The notes beneath the pieces were generated by a model that did not search any database, had not been told where the DNA came from, and was given only the letters and a program-made list of their open reading frames with translations. DNA of 64,000 nucleotides from Melanocharis versteri (Eukaryota > Chordata > Aves > Passeriformes > Melanocharitidae): the NCBI GenBank assembly GCA_013397845.1, contig VZTG01010139.1, positions 82,937-146,936 on the forward strand. The letters run 5' to 3'. Below, piece by piece: positions 24,601 to 36,330 of this stretch; position 1 is the first letter of the stretch; each line of letters opens with the position of its first letter. The position numbers and the translations under genes are program-made.

Positions 24601-26276
24601 CTGTCTAATAAACTACTTCATTTTGAAAAAGTTTAACGCTATTTACAGGTTCTTAAAATCTTCTATTCCACTGGGGATGCAAGACTTTTATTTAGGAAGT
24701 TGAAGCTTTTTCTAACATGGAACTATATTTGTCTTAATAAAGGACTGCATCAATCACAGTCAATTTTTCAACTTCTTGATCCTGTAAGCCATAGTGCTTT
24801 ATTTGTGAACTTGGTTTTCCAATCAGCTGCAGAGTATGACTGCTATTTCATACTTTCATTCTTCCTTTTCTGTCTTTACATGGTTTTGAGCCCTATTTTA
24901 ATTTATTTAAGCATTGGACAGGATTGTCACCCCCATCTCCCTTCCTTTATAATAAATACAAAGATTTTCATATGCATTCACTTTTAATTATTGGTTCCAT
25001 CTAAACAAATCTCTACAAAATACCCAGCACTAATTAATTATTTTGTACTTATATTTCCATACTTTTTTTTCTCCTTTCAATGATTCATCACACTTCAAGG
25101 CAAGTCACTGAAAAATTTCACTATTTTTCACAAGACCTTTTTTCAGATAAGTTTATGATTAAAAATGTTTAATCAAAGGCTTAGGTTTTGCATTTTAACT
25201 ACTCACTGACTTTTTCTCTCCTACATTAGAGCAGCATCTTTTGGAAACTTAAATAAACCCTTATTCTAAGACATTTATCTATCACTTTTTGTCTTGTGTG
25301 ATAGAGTGTTAGATTTTGGAGCAAAGGTTTCCTTTACAGACAGACCTTTTTGCTTATTTTACAGCACTTTGTTTTTTAAAACATGCACTTGATTCCTTCT
25401 TTCTGAAAGTAAAGTGAAATGAAAGTAAAGACAAGAGAGAGATTTCATCTCAGGAATTTTTAGAAGGGGAATTTTGAGGCTTATGGCAAGAGGCCCTAAA
25501 TTCATAAAAACTTCTCCCTGTGTAACATTTTCATGAGTGAATGGTCACATCCAAAGCTCATTGAAATTATTCAGTCATTGAATGAACCCTGGCTTTTTCA
25601 TTGATATACATTCAGATTAGGGATTCCAGGCCTTTTCTTTCTACAAATATAACCCTTTTGGGTTGGAAGGACGAGTGTGTGGCATCAGGCAGGGTAAGGG
25701 ATATCACAGGTATTCCAGGGACACTGCAGAGCCAGGAGTTTGGGTGCTGTGATGTGAGAGGGGATGGGCAGCTAAAGGCTGTCCTCAACAAGCAAGGAGT
25801 GAAGGCTGGGAAATCTTCACGGGACAGACAAAGTTTTCTCCTCACAGGATATACAGCGTGTTCTGGGAAGGGGCAAGGAGGAACAAAACCCCTCGGAGAA
25901 TTCCCGGAGCCAGCTGGCCCTGGTTTTCCCCGGAGCGCTGCTGTCTTCTCGATGGCTTTGGGTGCTGAGGTCAGGCACGTCAGGCTCGAGGGCTTACTGA
26001 GGAAGGAAACCAAAACTGAAAGGAACATCTCTCCTCTCCCTCCCTTCCCAGTTTGAGATCGTCTCCTTTAAGAGACGATTCAGTTTTGGATGGTTCTCAA
26101 GGCTTGGCTGCTCTTTCCCAGACTCCGCAGTGCCCAGTCCTGCTGGGAATGAGTTTCCCAGGCCAGGGCAGCCACCCTAAGGCTCTTGGTTTGCTTTTTC
26201 TTAGCTGCTTCTATCTCCTTTTTGGCGTGCTTGAAAAGCAGCCTTTTGGCGGTTCTCGAGGTTACTTTTACAGTCA
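24601..26276. other. Unique sequence; GC-richer block at 25640-26200
   Basis: 24601-25640 is AT-rich with nothing recognised. 25640-26200 is GC-richer with a few CpGs and contains a perfect CpG-bearing inverted repeat (arms ATCGTCTC 26058-26065 and GAGACGAT 26072-26079, 6-base spacer). I cannot assign it to a repeat family or gene. Frames of about 140-150 codons on both strands look compositional. Confidence 0.5.
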
Positions 26277-26551
26277 TAGGGTGGAACCACAAAATTGTTA
26301 AGGTTGGAAAGGAACTCGAATCATCAAGTCCAGCCATCAACCAGCACCAGCACCATGGTCACTGCCAACCCAAGGCCCCAGGTGTCACACCCATATGTTT
26401 TTCAACACTTCCAGGGATGGTGACTCCACCACCACCCTGGACAGCCTGTGCCAATGCTTGACGACCCTTCCCGTGAAGAATTCTTTACCCGATACCAAAT
26501 CTAAACCTTCCCTGTTGCAGCTTGAGGCCACTTCCTCTCGTTCTGTGTCAT
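26277..26551 (-). mobile_element. CR1 3' end, minus strand (older subfamily)
   Basis: AATTGTTAAGGTTGGAAAGG, ATCATCAAGTCCAGCCATC, ACCAGCACCAGCACCATGG, CAACACTTCCAGGGATGGTG, CTCCACCACCACCCTGG and TGAAGAATTCTTTACC, then TGAGGCCACTTCCTCTCG at the truncated end. It is the same subfamily as 7880-8018 but longer. Confidence 0.93.
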
Positions 26552-28876
26552 TTTTTCAATGCAATCCCATAACTGACCTGGCTGTCATTCTGGGCTTCTG
26601 TTTTGACTCCACGCCAGTATTTTTAAGCTGTTTGCTGTTGTCCCCAGTGAAGTGCAGGTTGTACCAAGAGATGTGACAAGAAGCCGAAGACAAGCCCAAG
26701 AGGCCAGGACTGCAGTGGTGCACAGGGATAGATGAGATAAGACTCAAGACCATTTCCTGGAGATAGCAATAATATATTTACTGAGCCATTAGGTAAAAAA
26801 AAACCCCTAGATTTTATCCCTCAGTTATGCTGTATTTGTGTCCTGATTTCACTCTAGTAATTACTATTATGAGCTCATGTTTTTAATCCTACTTTATATG
26901 CTTTTATGCTTATGAGTGAAACGGTTCTCTGCTTTGGTGGAACACAGACAATTCCAGGCATCATCTCCTCTTTTAGCTCTGAAGGGTGCCCTTATCTGCC
27001 CAACCACTGCAGCTTCCCCCTGCTGTGATTCTCAATTATTTTCTTTAAAGTTGCAATGGAAAAGGGCAACATCTACTAATTCACTTTACTGTGTATGTCC
27101 TGGAGTTAGCCAGAAACAGCAGCCTTGTACTCAAAAACCCCACAAAACCTCCTTCCTCCTGTTATTCATTCTTTTTCACCACGTAGAGATGCATACAGCT
27201 CAGAATAAAAGGCACAATTATTATGTAAAAAAATGGAGATTTCCAATAGCAAAAGCTTTCAGTATATTGCGATTTTTTTATTTTCCTTTTCCAGTGGATT
27301 CCAGCACTAGTGATTATGACAAAGTATGCACTAAACAGAAAAAACAACCAACTCAAATTCAAAACTACCTATTTAACCATCTAAAATAGAGCTGAACAAA
27401 AGTATGTGTGAAATGTACTGATTAAAGGACTTCACACGTAGTTATCAGGAGTGCAAAAATGTGCTGCTGAGCACAGATGATGTGTTATTCCCCAAACAAA
27501 TCATTTCAAATATGTGGCTGTTTTGTAATCTGCTTTGCTTTTTCCTCAAGAAGCAAATTGCCACCTATGTTAAAGAACAGGAATAGTTTTCTGACCAAAA
27601 CCACCCAAAAAACTAAAAAAACACAGTGAATTTGAGATTCATTTATTCCTAAAAAATCTACACTGAGGCTCTTCATGAAATAAAAGGTCAAAGATTAGGC
27701 TATTGAACTGCTAAGGCCCTGGGAGGAGCCTTCTTTCAATTTGCTTTGAGAAAACCTTTCAACATAGTTCCTTCTTGAGTTTAAGGAAAATAATAACAGA
27801 GTTTCTGACTTTAAAGGAGCTTCTACCTTTCCTTCCTTTAGGAAGCTGAGGTATTACCTGCTATGAGTCTGCGGAGAGGCTTGGATAATTCCTAAACTGC
27901 CGTTATTCACAGATAGAATAACCAGCTTGGGCTTAGGAAAAATGTAGGTATTTGTATCTGAAACCACGATCTTCTCTGCCAGGAGAAATTTTTGTATAAG
28001 AAAGAGAGGCTTCGGTTCCCAAATACCCTTAGAAAGATCAGTTTAAGCATTTTAAAAAAAATTTTTTTGACTTTCTGAACTGAGCTGGGGTCTACCCTGT
28101 CCCCTTGTTCTCTCGTCTAACTCTCCTGGCATTGCGCAGTGTGGGGGTGTCCCACTGAACCCCAAAAAGCTCTTTCTGCTGGGGTTCAGCCCTACAGCCC
28201 TGACCAGGGACCACCCAGAGCCCATTTGACCCCTCAGTCCTCGGGGGTTTACATTTCCTTACCAGTGATCCTAACCCAGAGCCTCACAGGTTTGGGCTCT
28301 TTACGGAGATTTCAGGAGCATTGAATTTTCTGTTGTGCTCAGCACCTGGAGAGTGCTCTGCAAGCAAAGGGCAGTGGGGACTTGAACAGATGCAGTGACA
28401 AAGAATTATGTGCTTAATCCTGCCTCTTCTGGCAACGCTTAGTGCAAAACACAACCTTTTCTGGGAATGCTTCAAGATTTCGGACAATACATCCTTTCCA
28501 CAAGGAAATGTAATTTAAAAAATTACTTCTCAACTCTAGCAGCGCAACAGCTCTTAATTTTGTAATAATTACTCTAATTCACTCTAGCAGTCAGACAAAC
28601 ATTTTAACTTGCTGCTATTCAGAGTTTTATGTTCCGTATTGACTTGCAAGATTGTGTTGGGGGAAAAAAAGGATTATGGTGATGTAGAAGCCACACCATT
28701 GGCAATGAGATTATCACAGAAAAGTAATGTAAGACATGTTGAAGTGCCCCATTTCTCCCTGTAACTTTACACAAATAATGTCCTCTTTGGAATAAAAACC
28801 CAAGCAATATTCAAATGTATCTTTATATTGAGCTGACATCAGCTATGCCAGGCACTTTCTCTTTTCTTTATTCCAT
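26552..28876. other. Unique non-coding sequence
   Basis: No gene or repeat recognised. The plus frame 26916-27389 (157 codons) contains no family signature. 28131-28330 is a small GC-richer patch of unknown nature. Confidence 0.5.
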
Positions 28877-28961
28877 ACTGAATATAATAATACTAAATAT
28901 AATGGAACTGAATAAAATAAAACTGAATAAAATAATACTGAATAAAATGTTACTGAATAAT
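28877..28961. repeat. 15-bp AT-rich minisatellite, about 5.7 copies
   Basis: Units begin with ACTGAATAAAATAAT-type words at 28877, 28892, 28907, 28922, 28937 and 28952 (the last is partial). The period is exactly 15 bp with no indels, and units differ by one to four substitutions. The flanks are also rich in AATAATA. Confidence 0.93.
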
Positions 28962-29162
28962 TCCACATTGAAAATAATAATATCTTGAATATAATAATAT
29001 ATGGAGTATTATAAACACAGACTTTGAAAACTACAGTCTTAAGTGTTCGAAGTCCTATGATGCAGGATTTTAATAAACACTGTTTTTAATGAAAAAAAAG
29101 GCTATGAAACAACAGATTTTTCCTGTGCTCTAGTGATATTATTGTGATCCAACACCATGCTC
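28962..29162. other. AT-rich spacer
   Basis: Continues the AATAATAT-rich composition to about 29005, then unique sequence with an A-run near 29091-29099. Confidence 0.55.
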
Positions 29163-29213
29163 TCAAGACCTCTAAAAGGTCCCTTTCAACTCAAACTGAT
29201 CTATGATTCCATG
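29163..29213 (+). mobile_element. CR1 terminal remnant, plus strand
   Basis: AAAAGGTCCCTTTCAACTCAA and CTGATCTATGATTCCATGA are the sense-strand last 50 bp of CR1. It is extremely short and recognisable only because the terminal motif is distinctive. Confidence 0.72.
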
Positions 29214-30711
29214 AAGACCAAGGCAAAAACCTTTCACACAAGCTGGGATGGTTTCACAAAACTCTCATCCCACTTCAGTGAGATAACAGTGATGAGAGGA
29301 CTTTGTTACGTGGCAAACCCAGCTGATAAGAGGAAGAATTGGCACGTCTCAATTTGTCAATTATTTGATGTGCTATTTTTTGAAAGCACGTGGGAGAAGA
29401 TTGGGATATTAAGTTTTATTACTTGAAGACTTGAGCAATGTACAAGTCATTAATCTCTTGAGCTTTGAGAGTTATGCGTGGTCAGAGTAATAAAAGACAG
29501 GGATATCGGGCAGAGTTTCCAGGCTGGAAAAATCTCTTCTGTATGATTTTTAAGTTAATTTTGCTTTGAATACTGAAATAAAATGCAGCACTGCCATACT
29601 TCATAGAAGATGGATTGGTAGGACATGGCTGTTGGAGGAGGATTAGGAGGATTACTCGTTCCTTGGCAAGGGGTTAGAGAGCAAATAAAAAACTAATTAA
29701 TGAGCATTAATTATCATGCTATGTTCTAGTCAGTGGCTGCATTTACGGAATATAATTTGTGCAGGTTTTTCAGGTACTTTGTACCAAATGCATAGAGAAA
29801 AATGTGAAAAGTGTAAGATTCCACATGGATTAAAAATATATTCTCATCAGTGCAGGAGACTTACAGGAGGGGTTTTAAAGGCAATTAATTATGTTATACT
29901 TCAGCTGATACGAAACAAAGACTGTCTTACCTGCCTGTGTTATCCATCTCAATTTCTAGACATACACAAACCCCACATTTTTAAAGTTTTCTATGAGTTC
30001 ACAAAGCTCATCTGTCACCTCAAATAAGTTCATTCTAAACCCTTCTTCAAGTTCTTTTTAAATACAAATACATGGATTAGTTTCCACTGTCATTTTGGTG
30101 GAAACTCACCTTCCTCAGGGTAAGCCTGTGTTAATTGAATAGCTCTTGACATTTCGATATTTGAAGAAAGTTCTCTTTACCCTGTAGTAAAAAAGATAAA
30201 TTTATGGAGTTGGAAAATATCTAGATTTTACTTCCTACTTGCTTTGCAAAGAGAAAGTCAAGGAACATATGCAAAAGACCCATGTATTTCCTTAGCTTAT
30301 GGAAATGAAAGTAATCTCCTTATGTACTTATTGAGGTAAAGGAAATTAATAATCCCTCACTTTTGATTTAATCCTTCTAAAATACAAATGTTTTCATTGA
30401 GGCAAAAAACCAAAAACACAGCAATCAAACATTTTCATTATTTCCTTTCAAAAACAATGTCTAGTTTCTCATTCATCAGTGTGAGACACTACAGGTTTTG
30501 AATTCTGAATCTTGTGAGTTGTAGGTCTGTAATCAGAAAAGACCAGAGGTAGAGGTTTGTGGCCAAACTGAGGACTGCAACATGGTAAAATGTGGGACTT
30601 AAATCGATTTTCCCAGGCCAGATGCACATCCTGCGATAGCAGAAACCATGGTCTTACTTGTGGTGCAGGTGCAACATGTCCCCAGAGTGAACTCAGCAAC
30701 CATTAGTCTTT
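29214..30711. other. Unique AT-rich sequence
   Basis: No gene or repeat recognised. The plus frame 29716-30027 (103 codons) has no family signature. Confidence 0.55.
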
Positions 30712-31147
30712 CATTAGTAAATTTGCGGATGACACTAAGCTGGGAGCGTGTGTTGATCTGTTGGAGGGTAGGAGGGCTCTGCAGAGAGACCTGGAATGGT
30801 TAGATAGATGGGCTGAGTCCAACAGGATGAAGTTTAACCAGTCCAAGTGCCGAGTCCTGCATTTTGGCCGCAATAACCCCCTGCAACGCTATAGGCTGGG
30901 GACAGAGTGGCTGGAGAGTGCCCAGGCAGAAAGAGANAAACTGGATTACCAACCCAGGGGAGTTTGGAGAACAGAACATCTTTGCCACGTGGTGACGGAA
31001 CAAAAGAAGGGTTTGATGGCCAGGTTGGATGGGACTTGGAGCAACCTGGGAGAGTGGGAGAAGTCCCTGCCCAGGGCAGGGTGTGGAAAGGAATTGGTTT
31101 AAGTTCCTTTCCAACCCAAACCATTCTGGGATTCTGGGATTCTGTGG
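30712..31147 (+). mobile_element. CR1 ORF2 C-terminal part plus 3' end, internally deleted
   Basis: From 30722 a plus frame reads FADDTKLG, the reverse transcriptase catalytic block with both aspartates. It continues with ...LEWLDRWAESNRMKFNQSKCRVLHFG in pieces up to 30936. The CR1 match stops at an N (30937) where the KDLGVLVD-type segment should follow. It resumes near 31019 with GGCCAGGTTGGATGGGACTTG and CTTGGAGCAACCTGGGAGAG, ending in CCTTTCCAACCCAAACC and repeated GGGATTCT. The copy is dead, with the middle missing or lost in the gap. Confidence 0.93.
30937..30937. other. Single-base assembly gap inside CR1
   Basis: One N lies where the CR1 reading frame loses a large internal segment; 30938-31018 is not clear CR1. 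Confidence 0.99.
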
Positions 31148-31222
31148 TTACTTCATTGGTGTTGACACCAGGTAAGTGGTTAAACTCTAATACCCATAAA
31201 AACCCAGATTCTTCCTATCTTG

Positions 31223-31331
31223 AAAATAAAATAAAATAATAAAAATAAAATAAAATAAAATAAAATAAAATAAAATAAAATAAAATAAAATAAAATAAAA
31301 TAAAATAAAATAAAACAAAATGAAATAAAAA
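31223..31331. repeat. AAAAT pentanucleotide microsatellite
   Basis: About 21 units of AAAAT/TAAAA with one AATAA interruption near 31236 and a C and G substitution near the right end. It lies some 75 bp after the plus-strand CR1 end. Confidence 0.96.
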
Positions 31332-33283
31332 CCAACTCTAATGGAATATATGGTGCTATGCCACAAGCTGGAAAACACGAAGAAAAATGTTCAGATGATT
31401 GAATAGATCAATCTTTTCATTTAAATATTGAAAGATGGGAAAGAAAGTTGTTAGTACTCCAACTGAAAGGCTCAGCCCTTCCAATGAGTTAAATACCGAG
31501 AATAATCCCATGTCTGTGGAGTGTACAGCATAAAACAATTATATATTTACACAGTTTAGATTTAGATATTAAAATAAGTCTTACACAAAAAGAATCATTG
31601 GATTTTACACTTTAAAACTTCCCTTGCATTATTTTGATGGTTTTTGTTCCTTTGAAGCTGAGGAAAACAGCTCTAAATACAAATGACCTTTCCTCATCTT
31701 TCCCCATGTCAGACTGGTTTGTTTTGCCAGGTTTAGGTGATTCTGGATGAACTCAGACTTCTCCACTCTTTCACCTACATCTGGAGAAAAATACAAAAAA
31801 ATTTCACTGATTCAATTTGAAAAAGGGCTACAAATGCAATGAAAAAGGATGTTGCAGCAGTCAGAACATTTATCTGAAAAAAAAAAAAAAAGATAAAGAA
31901 ATGAAGAAAAAAACCCAGAAGAATTAAGAGCGTTTCTTGCTTCAGAAGATTATTTGTGCTGGGCTACACTAGAAAATCCTCCAGCCTTGTAAACAACGAT
32001 TCAGCTCCCTCTCCTCCCTCCCTTTTCCTGAGCATCCTCAAGATTATGAAGGATCCGAAAACTTTTGAGGCCACCTGAACAAGACAGCCAGGTAAATCCT
32101 ATTGTCATGTATGGCTACAGAATCATCAGGGCTTATTTGTTCAAGTCCTAGTATCACCTTTGAAAATGAGTGTCGTAATTGATAAAATTTCTCTCTAGGC
32201 CTTTTCTATCATTATTCTTCCTTTCAAACAGAGAGCAATATTGATTCTGAGGTAAAGAAATATATTAATAACTCTGAAATGCTCAGATGGTGTATTATAG
32301 TATATATTACAGTATTTTTAGATTCACTGCAAAGGCTATTTTTCCTTGCTGCTTTAGTGGTTGGCAGCGAAGATGCACAGCCAAGGAGCAGTTCTGGCCA
32401 GCTGTGCCAGCTGTCACGCAGCTTAATAAAAAGCACTCAGGAAGGAGCAGAAATTATATTAAATTGTTGCTCCGATGTAATGTGACCGCTAACTTGGATT
32501 GTGTCTCCAATTCACTCAATTTAATTTGCATTCTAATCCATTTTTAGTCTGAAAAACATTTAAGTACATTGATTGATGTTCTAAAGGAGAAAGTGCTCGA
32601 GCATTCTGTAGATGTGCTGAGTTCCCACTGTGAAAATTGGGCTGTGTTTTTACTGGAAAAGGTAAAAGTTGCAGAACCATGATGATATATTTCCTTTTCC
32701 ATAAACTCATAGCATTTGTTAGCATTATTTTGTCATACATTGTTGACGTGTGTCTCTGCCCCTGCAGAACAGTACAGAAAAAATTATATTGATACAAAAC
32801 TGAGACCATATTTATGGGAAAAACAGCTTTGTGTAAGTGATTGAAAATGAAATACATTTTAGCCCAGTGTATGATATGCTTAAGGATCTTTTCTATTTCT
32901 GTTTAAAAGTTGAACTAAATCATTCTTGCTTGTCACCAAACCTTTCTTTTTTTACCTCTGGTGGCAGAAGTACGACAAAGAAAATTAACTGACATTTCAG
33001 TATATATGGTATTTCTGCTTTGCTTTATGTTTGGGTTGGTTTGGTTTGTTTCCCCAATAGTGTAGTCGTTGTCTCACATATTTATTCTTTTTAAGGAGTT
33101 CTCATGGGCCTGACTTAGGAAAAAAAGTGTTGTAAGGGAAGCCTTTGAAGAGCTTGGGATGTCAGAAGTTAAAAGCGAGCACCGTGGAGCTGTTATGTTA
33201 CTTGACATAACAAGTACAGTGAGTTACAAATAAAGAATTAAATTATATGGCCCACTGGGCTCTTCTCTGTACTGAATTTGTGC
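31332..33283. other. Unique sequence with a possible enhancer
   Basis: No gene or repeat recognised. 32370-32540 is mixed-composition sequence with two CAGCTG E-boxes 9 bp apart (32399-32404, 32408-32413) and a perfect octamer-type ATTTGCAT (32524-32531). See the regulatory entry. An A-run lies at 31878-31892. Confidence 0.5.
32370..32545. promoter_or_regulatory. Candidate enhancer-like cluster (unproven)
   Basis: Seen: two exact CCAGCTGT words in tandem (E-boxes, 9-bp period), a following CACGCAG, and the octamer-type ATTTGCAT about 110 bp on, in AT-balanced unique sequence. Known: such words bind bHLH and POU factors. Inferred: regulatory use. Short motifs occur often by chance, so confidence is low. 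Confidence 0.2.
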
Positions 33284-33493
33284 TTTACTAATGGTGAAAG
33301 GAGGGCGCAGCCAGGTGGGGGTCAGGATCTACTTCCAGGGAACGAGGAATGGGACGAGAGGAAATGGCCTCAAGTTGTGCCAGGGGAGGCTCAGGTTGGA
33401 CATCAGGAGGAGTTTCCTCACAGAAAGGGTGGCCAGGGATTGGAAGGGGCTGCCCAGGGAGGTGATGGAGTTCCCATCCTGGAAGGTGTCCTT
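33284..33493 (+). mobile_element. CR1 internal/3'-proximal fragment lacking its 3' end, plus strand
   Basis: Sense-strand blocks run GGGGGTCAGGATCTACTTCC, CCTCAAGTTGTGCCAGGGG, GGACATCAGGAGGAGTTTCC, GGAAGGGGCTGCCCAGGGAGG, and ATCCTGGAAGGTGTCC, then an abrupt change to AT-rich DNA. Because CR1 copies start from the 3' end, loss of that end implies a later deletion. Confidence 0.93.
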
Positions 33494-34284
33494 CTTTATT
33501 TTTTACGTAAGAACAGATACTAAAAAGAAAGGAGCAATAATATAAAAATTTCCTATACGAAACAGCTTTTTCCTCTGCATGGAGAAGACATATTTTATTT
33601 TAAACTTTAATACAGCAACTTCATTCCTCACAGTGTGTAGGAACCAACTATATTAATGATATTTTCAGCTCAGACTGAGGTGGCTTGGTCTATTAATGTT
33701 CATTGTCAATGTCTAATCCAGAAGCAGTAGGATGAACTCTGCCTGCCACTAATGCTCCATTTCTGTCTCTTTGTGTGGTTATCTCTGCAGGAGAATGTGC
33801 TGGATGAGCCACTGGAAACAGATGTACAACACCAGATGAAAAAGTGCTGCCTCGTGCTGGATTTTCGTGGGCAGCTGGTGTTATACCTTTTAAATGTCTC
33901 TTTATGTTTGCCAGAATAGCATAATAGTCAATTCTCTCCTCAATCACAAGCTGCCTGCTCTGGGTAAATAGGAAGGTGTTACATCTATTTCTCTCTCTGT
34001 AACAGAGCCTTTCTAGTTCATCCATTAGTTTCACACTAATACAGATTAAAATCTACAGAAGCGAAGGAAAAAAACATCCAAACTAAGTTCTGTACAAGTA
34101 CCCAAAATAGCAAAAACTGAAGACACAATTCCTGCCGTACATGAAGCAGATTGCAGTTGTTTGGTTGGCTGTTCCTTCATAGTTTGTTTTTTTTTTAATT
34201 GAATTACTTTGTGTCTTTATCCTAGAGCATTCTTCCAGGGTCACTTTTCCTTGAAGATGCCTTAATATTATGCACATAGATATA
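33494..34284. other. Unique non-coding sequence
   Basis: No gene or repeat recognised. A minus frame (33693-34034, 113 codons) has no family signature. Confidence 0.55.
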
Positions 34285-34365
34285 ATCATGGAATCACAGA
34301 ATTGTTTATTGCAAGGCACCTTAAAGACCACCTGGTTTCAACCCCCTGGTTGATTCCTGAACCTT
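34285..34365 (-). mobile_element. CR1 3' tail, minus strand
   Basis: ATCATGGAATCACAGAATTG, then GCACCTTAAAGACCACCTGG and TTTCAACCCCCTGG. Only about 80 bp remain. Confidence 0.85.
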
Positions 34366-34649
34366 TCCTCATATCAAGTAGCATTTCATTCCTTATGTTG
34401 CTCCATCAGCTAAGAGATCACAGGGAAAGACAAAATTTTCCATTCTTGGAAAATTAGAGTTTGACCCTGAATAAAGCGCTAGTCTCTGAGATTGAACTGC
34501 GCAAAGCCTGAACCATTGAACAGCCCCAAGCACAGAGAAATTCAGGTTTTACCCTTGCCCTGAGACTGGCTCTCTGAAAATGCTGTGAGCTTGCATTGCT
34601 GGGTGTTCCTTGCTGGAATCAGGGACTTAAGTGTCCTGTGCAGAAATAC
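34366..34649. other. Unique spacer
   Basis: Nothing recognised between two minus-strand CR1 tails. Confidence 0.5.
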
Positions 34650-34728
34650 ATAATCACAGGATCAGTAAGGTTGGAAAAGACCCTCAGGATCATCAAGTCC
34701 AACCCTTGGTGAATCCCACCATGTTCAG
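34650..34728 (-). mobile_element. CR1 3' tail, minus strand
   Basis: AATCACAGGATCAGTAAGG, TTGGAAAAGACCCTCAGG and ATCATCAAGTCCAACCCTTGG. This subfamily differs from the passerine-style copies by the 'gatcatcaagtccaaccc' block and resembles 41573-41752. Confidence 0.88.
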
Positions 34729-35224
34729 AAGAATGCCTTTTCCTCTGCGCTATTTTCTGCAGACTTTCTTCTGCTTCCCTTCCCCCCTTGGGATGGCCGC
34801 AGACCCACCTTCCCCTTCCTACTCCTCACAAGAAGGTCAGTAGAAGCTCTTGAAAATGAAAGGAAGGTTGGGTGATGCCTTTATCCATGCTGGGTAGGAA
34901 GAGGGTTGCATTGGTGGTGAGAAGGTGCATCCCAAAGAAGGGAAATCCACTCTAAGGACTCTGGGAGACAGGAGGGAGTCAAGATGTGATTCAGAGGGAA
35001 ATTTTGCTCCTGCTAAAGTCCTGATGACAAATCCACTACAACATGCCCTCTGAACTCTCCTCTTACCCAGACTGTTGGCTGCGAGGTGATGATTCCAGCG
35101 CCGTTCCATGGGACACAGCATGGAAAACACACAATGGCAAGGAAGGTTTGGAATTTATGCCAAAGGATGTCACAGGTGACACAGTTGTCCAAGAAGCAGC
35201 TAAGCCAAGTAACAGATGAAAAGT
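34729..35224. other. Unique spacer
   Basis: Nothing recognised; a minus frame of 97 codons (34837-35130) has no signature. Confidence 0.5.
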
Positions 35225-35292
35225 CACAGAATCACAGAATGGTTTGAGTTGGAAGGGACCTTAAAAGTCATCTGGTTCCAACCCTTCGGGAA
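35225..35292 (-). mobile_element. CR1 3' tail, minus strand
   Basis: CACAGAATCACAGAATGGTT, GAGTTGGAAGGGACCTTAAA and GGTTCCAACCCTTCGGG. The tail is only about 70 bp but well conserved. Confidence 0.9.
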
Positions 35293-36273
35293 ATGTCCAC
35301 TTTGGATAAAACACATCAAGATCAGGAGATTTTGGAGCCCTAAATTAATGCTGGGTTAACAGTTAGTCAGGGTGTATAATTTAAACTGATACCTGGACCC
35401 TTCCTGAGAGTTTTATCTGAGCTCCTGGTGACCATTTGTGTGCCTTTAAGAACACTGAGTACCTAGCAGGTGGCTCTAGAGAAATGAGGAAAGCAGCAGC
35501 CACAAGGTCACTTCATTGTGGTTTGCTGTTTGGTGAGCTCGAAAACAATGTGAAAAGTAAGTTTTTTAAAGCTTTTCAGGAACTTATAGGATTAATACAC
35601 TCCTTGAACAAGAATAATGCATTTTTAAACAACATTCAATTAAATTGGCTGTGGGTTAGAAATACAAATATGCTTTGTGTAATTAAAATTTTCCCAAATA
35701 TCTTTAATTGCTTTCTTTGATCTTAGTAAATAAGTGTTTGTTTAAGTCATCCTAAAACTGGAGGAAACTATTAATTTTGCATTTCAGGTAATTAAAACTT
35801 GCTTATGTAAAACTGTGCTGATCTGACAGAAATTGGGCTAAGGTAAAAACTTGTCAATAAACCAAAACACATGGGAGCCTTTTTATTCTTTGCTTAACTT
35901 TGATTTTAATGGAGACCTTATTGCTAATATAAATTAAATAGAAAACATACCTACTTGAGCAGAGAGGAAAAAGGTAAAATAGTAGACATGGATATATTTT
36001 CCATAATTAGGGGCCTTTTCAAGTCTTTCAGTAAAACTTTGGGGATGCATTATCTTTCCAGCTAGTAGTAATAAAATAATAATAAGTATAATAAAAAGTA
36101 TAGTGTAATCTTCAAATTCCTGAACCTGAAAAGTGTGGTTTTGCTTAATATCATCATTATTTTTTTAAATAGAAATTTTATGCACAAACAATGGCAAAAA
36201 AACCCCCATAAACTACAATTTGTCTTGCAGGCAAATCTTAATGGTTACTGAAACCTTCTAGCAAATGTTCTCT
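35293..36273. other. Unique AT-rich sequence
   Basis: No gene or repeat recognised, apart from AATAATAATAAG-type simple sequence near 36067-36085. Confidence 0.55.
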
Positions 36274-36330
36274 GCAAATATGGGGAAATATGGGCAAATA
36301 TGGACAAATATGGGCAAATATGGGCAAATA
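36274..36330. repeat. 10-bp tandem repeat, five full units
   Basis: Five units of TGGGCAAATA or one-base variants (36281-36330), preceded by a partial GCAAATA. Each junction reads GCAAATATGG, GAAATATGGG or a near variant, close to a CArG-type box. The following 100 bp are unique. Confidence 0.93.

Noticed and set aside
25640..25680. CCTTTTGGGTTGGAAGGACG resembling a CR1 tail
   Set aside because: Only the GGGTTGGAAGG word matches; no terminal repeats or following blocks support an insertion.
26916..27389. 157-codon plus-strand frame
   Set aside because: No recognisable domain, no splice context and AT-rich codon composition; length is within chance expectation for 64 kb.
28877..28961. Regular repeats considered as a CRISPR-like array
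   Set aside because: Units are contiguous without spacers and the DNA is vertebrate; it is a minisatellite.
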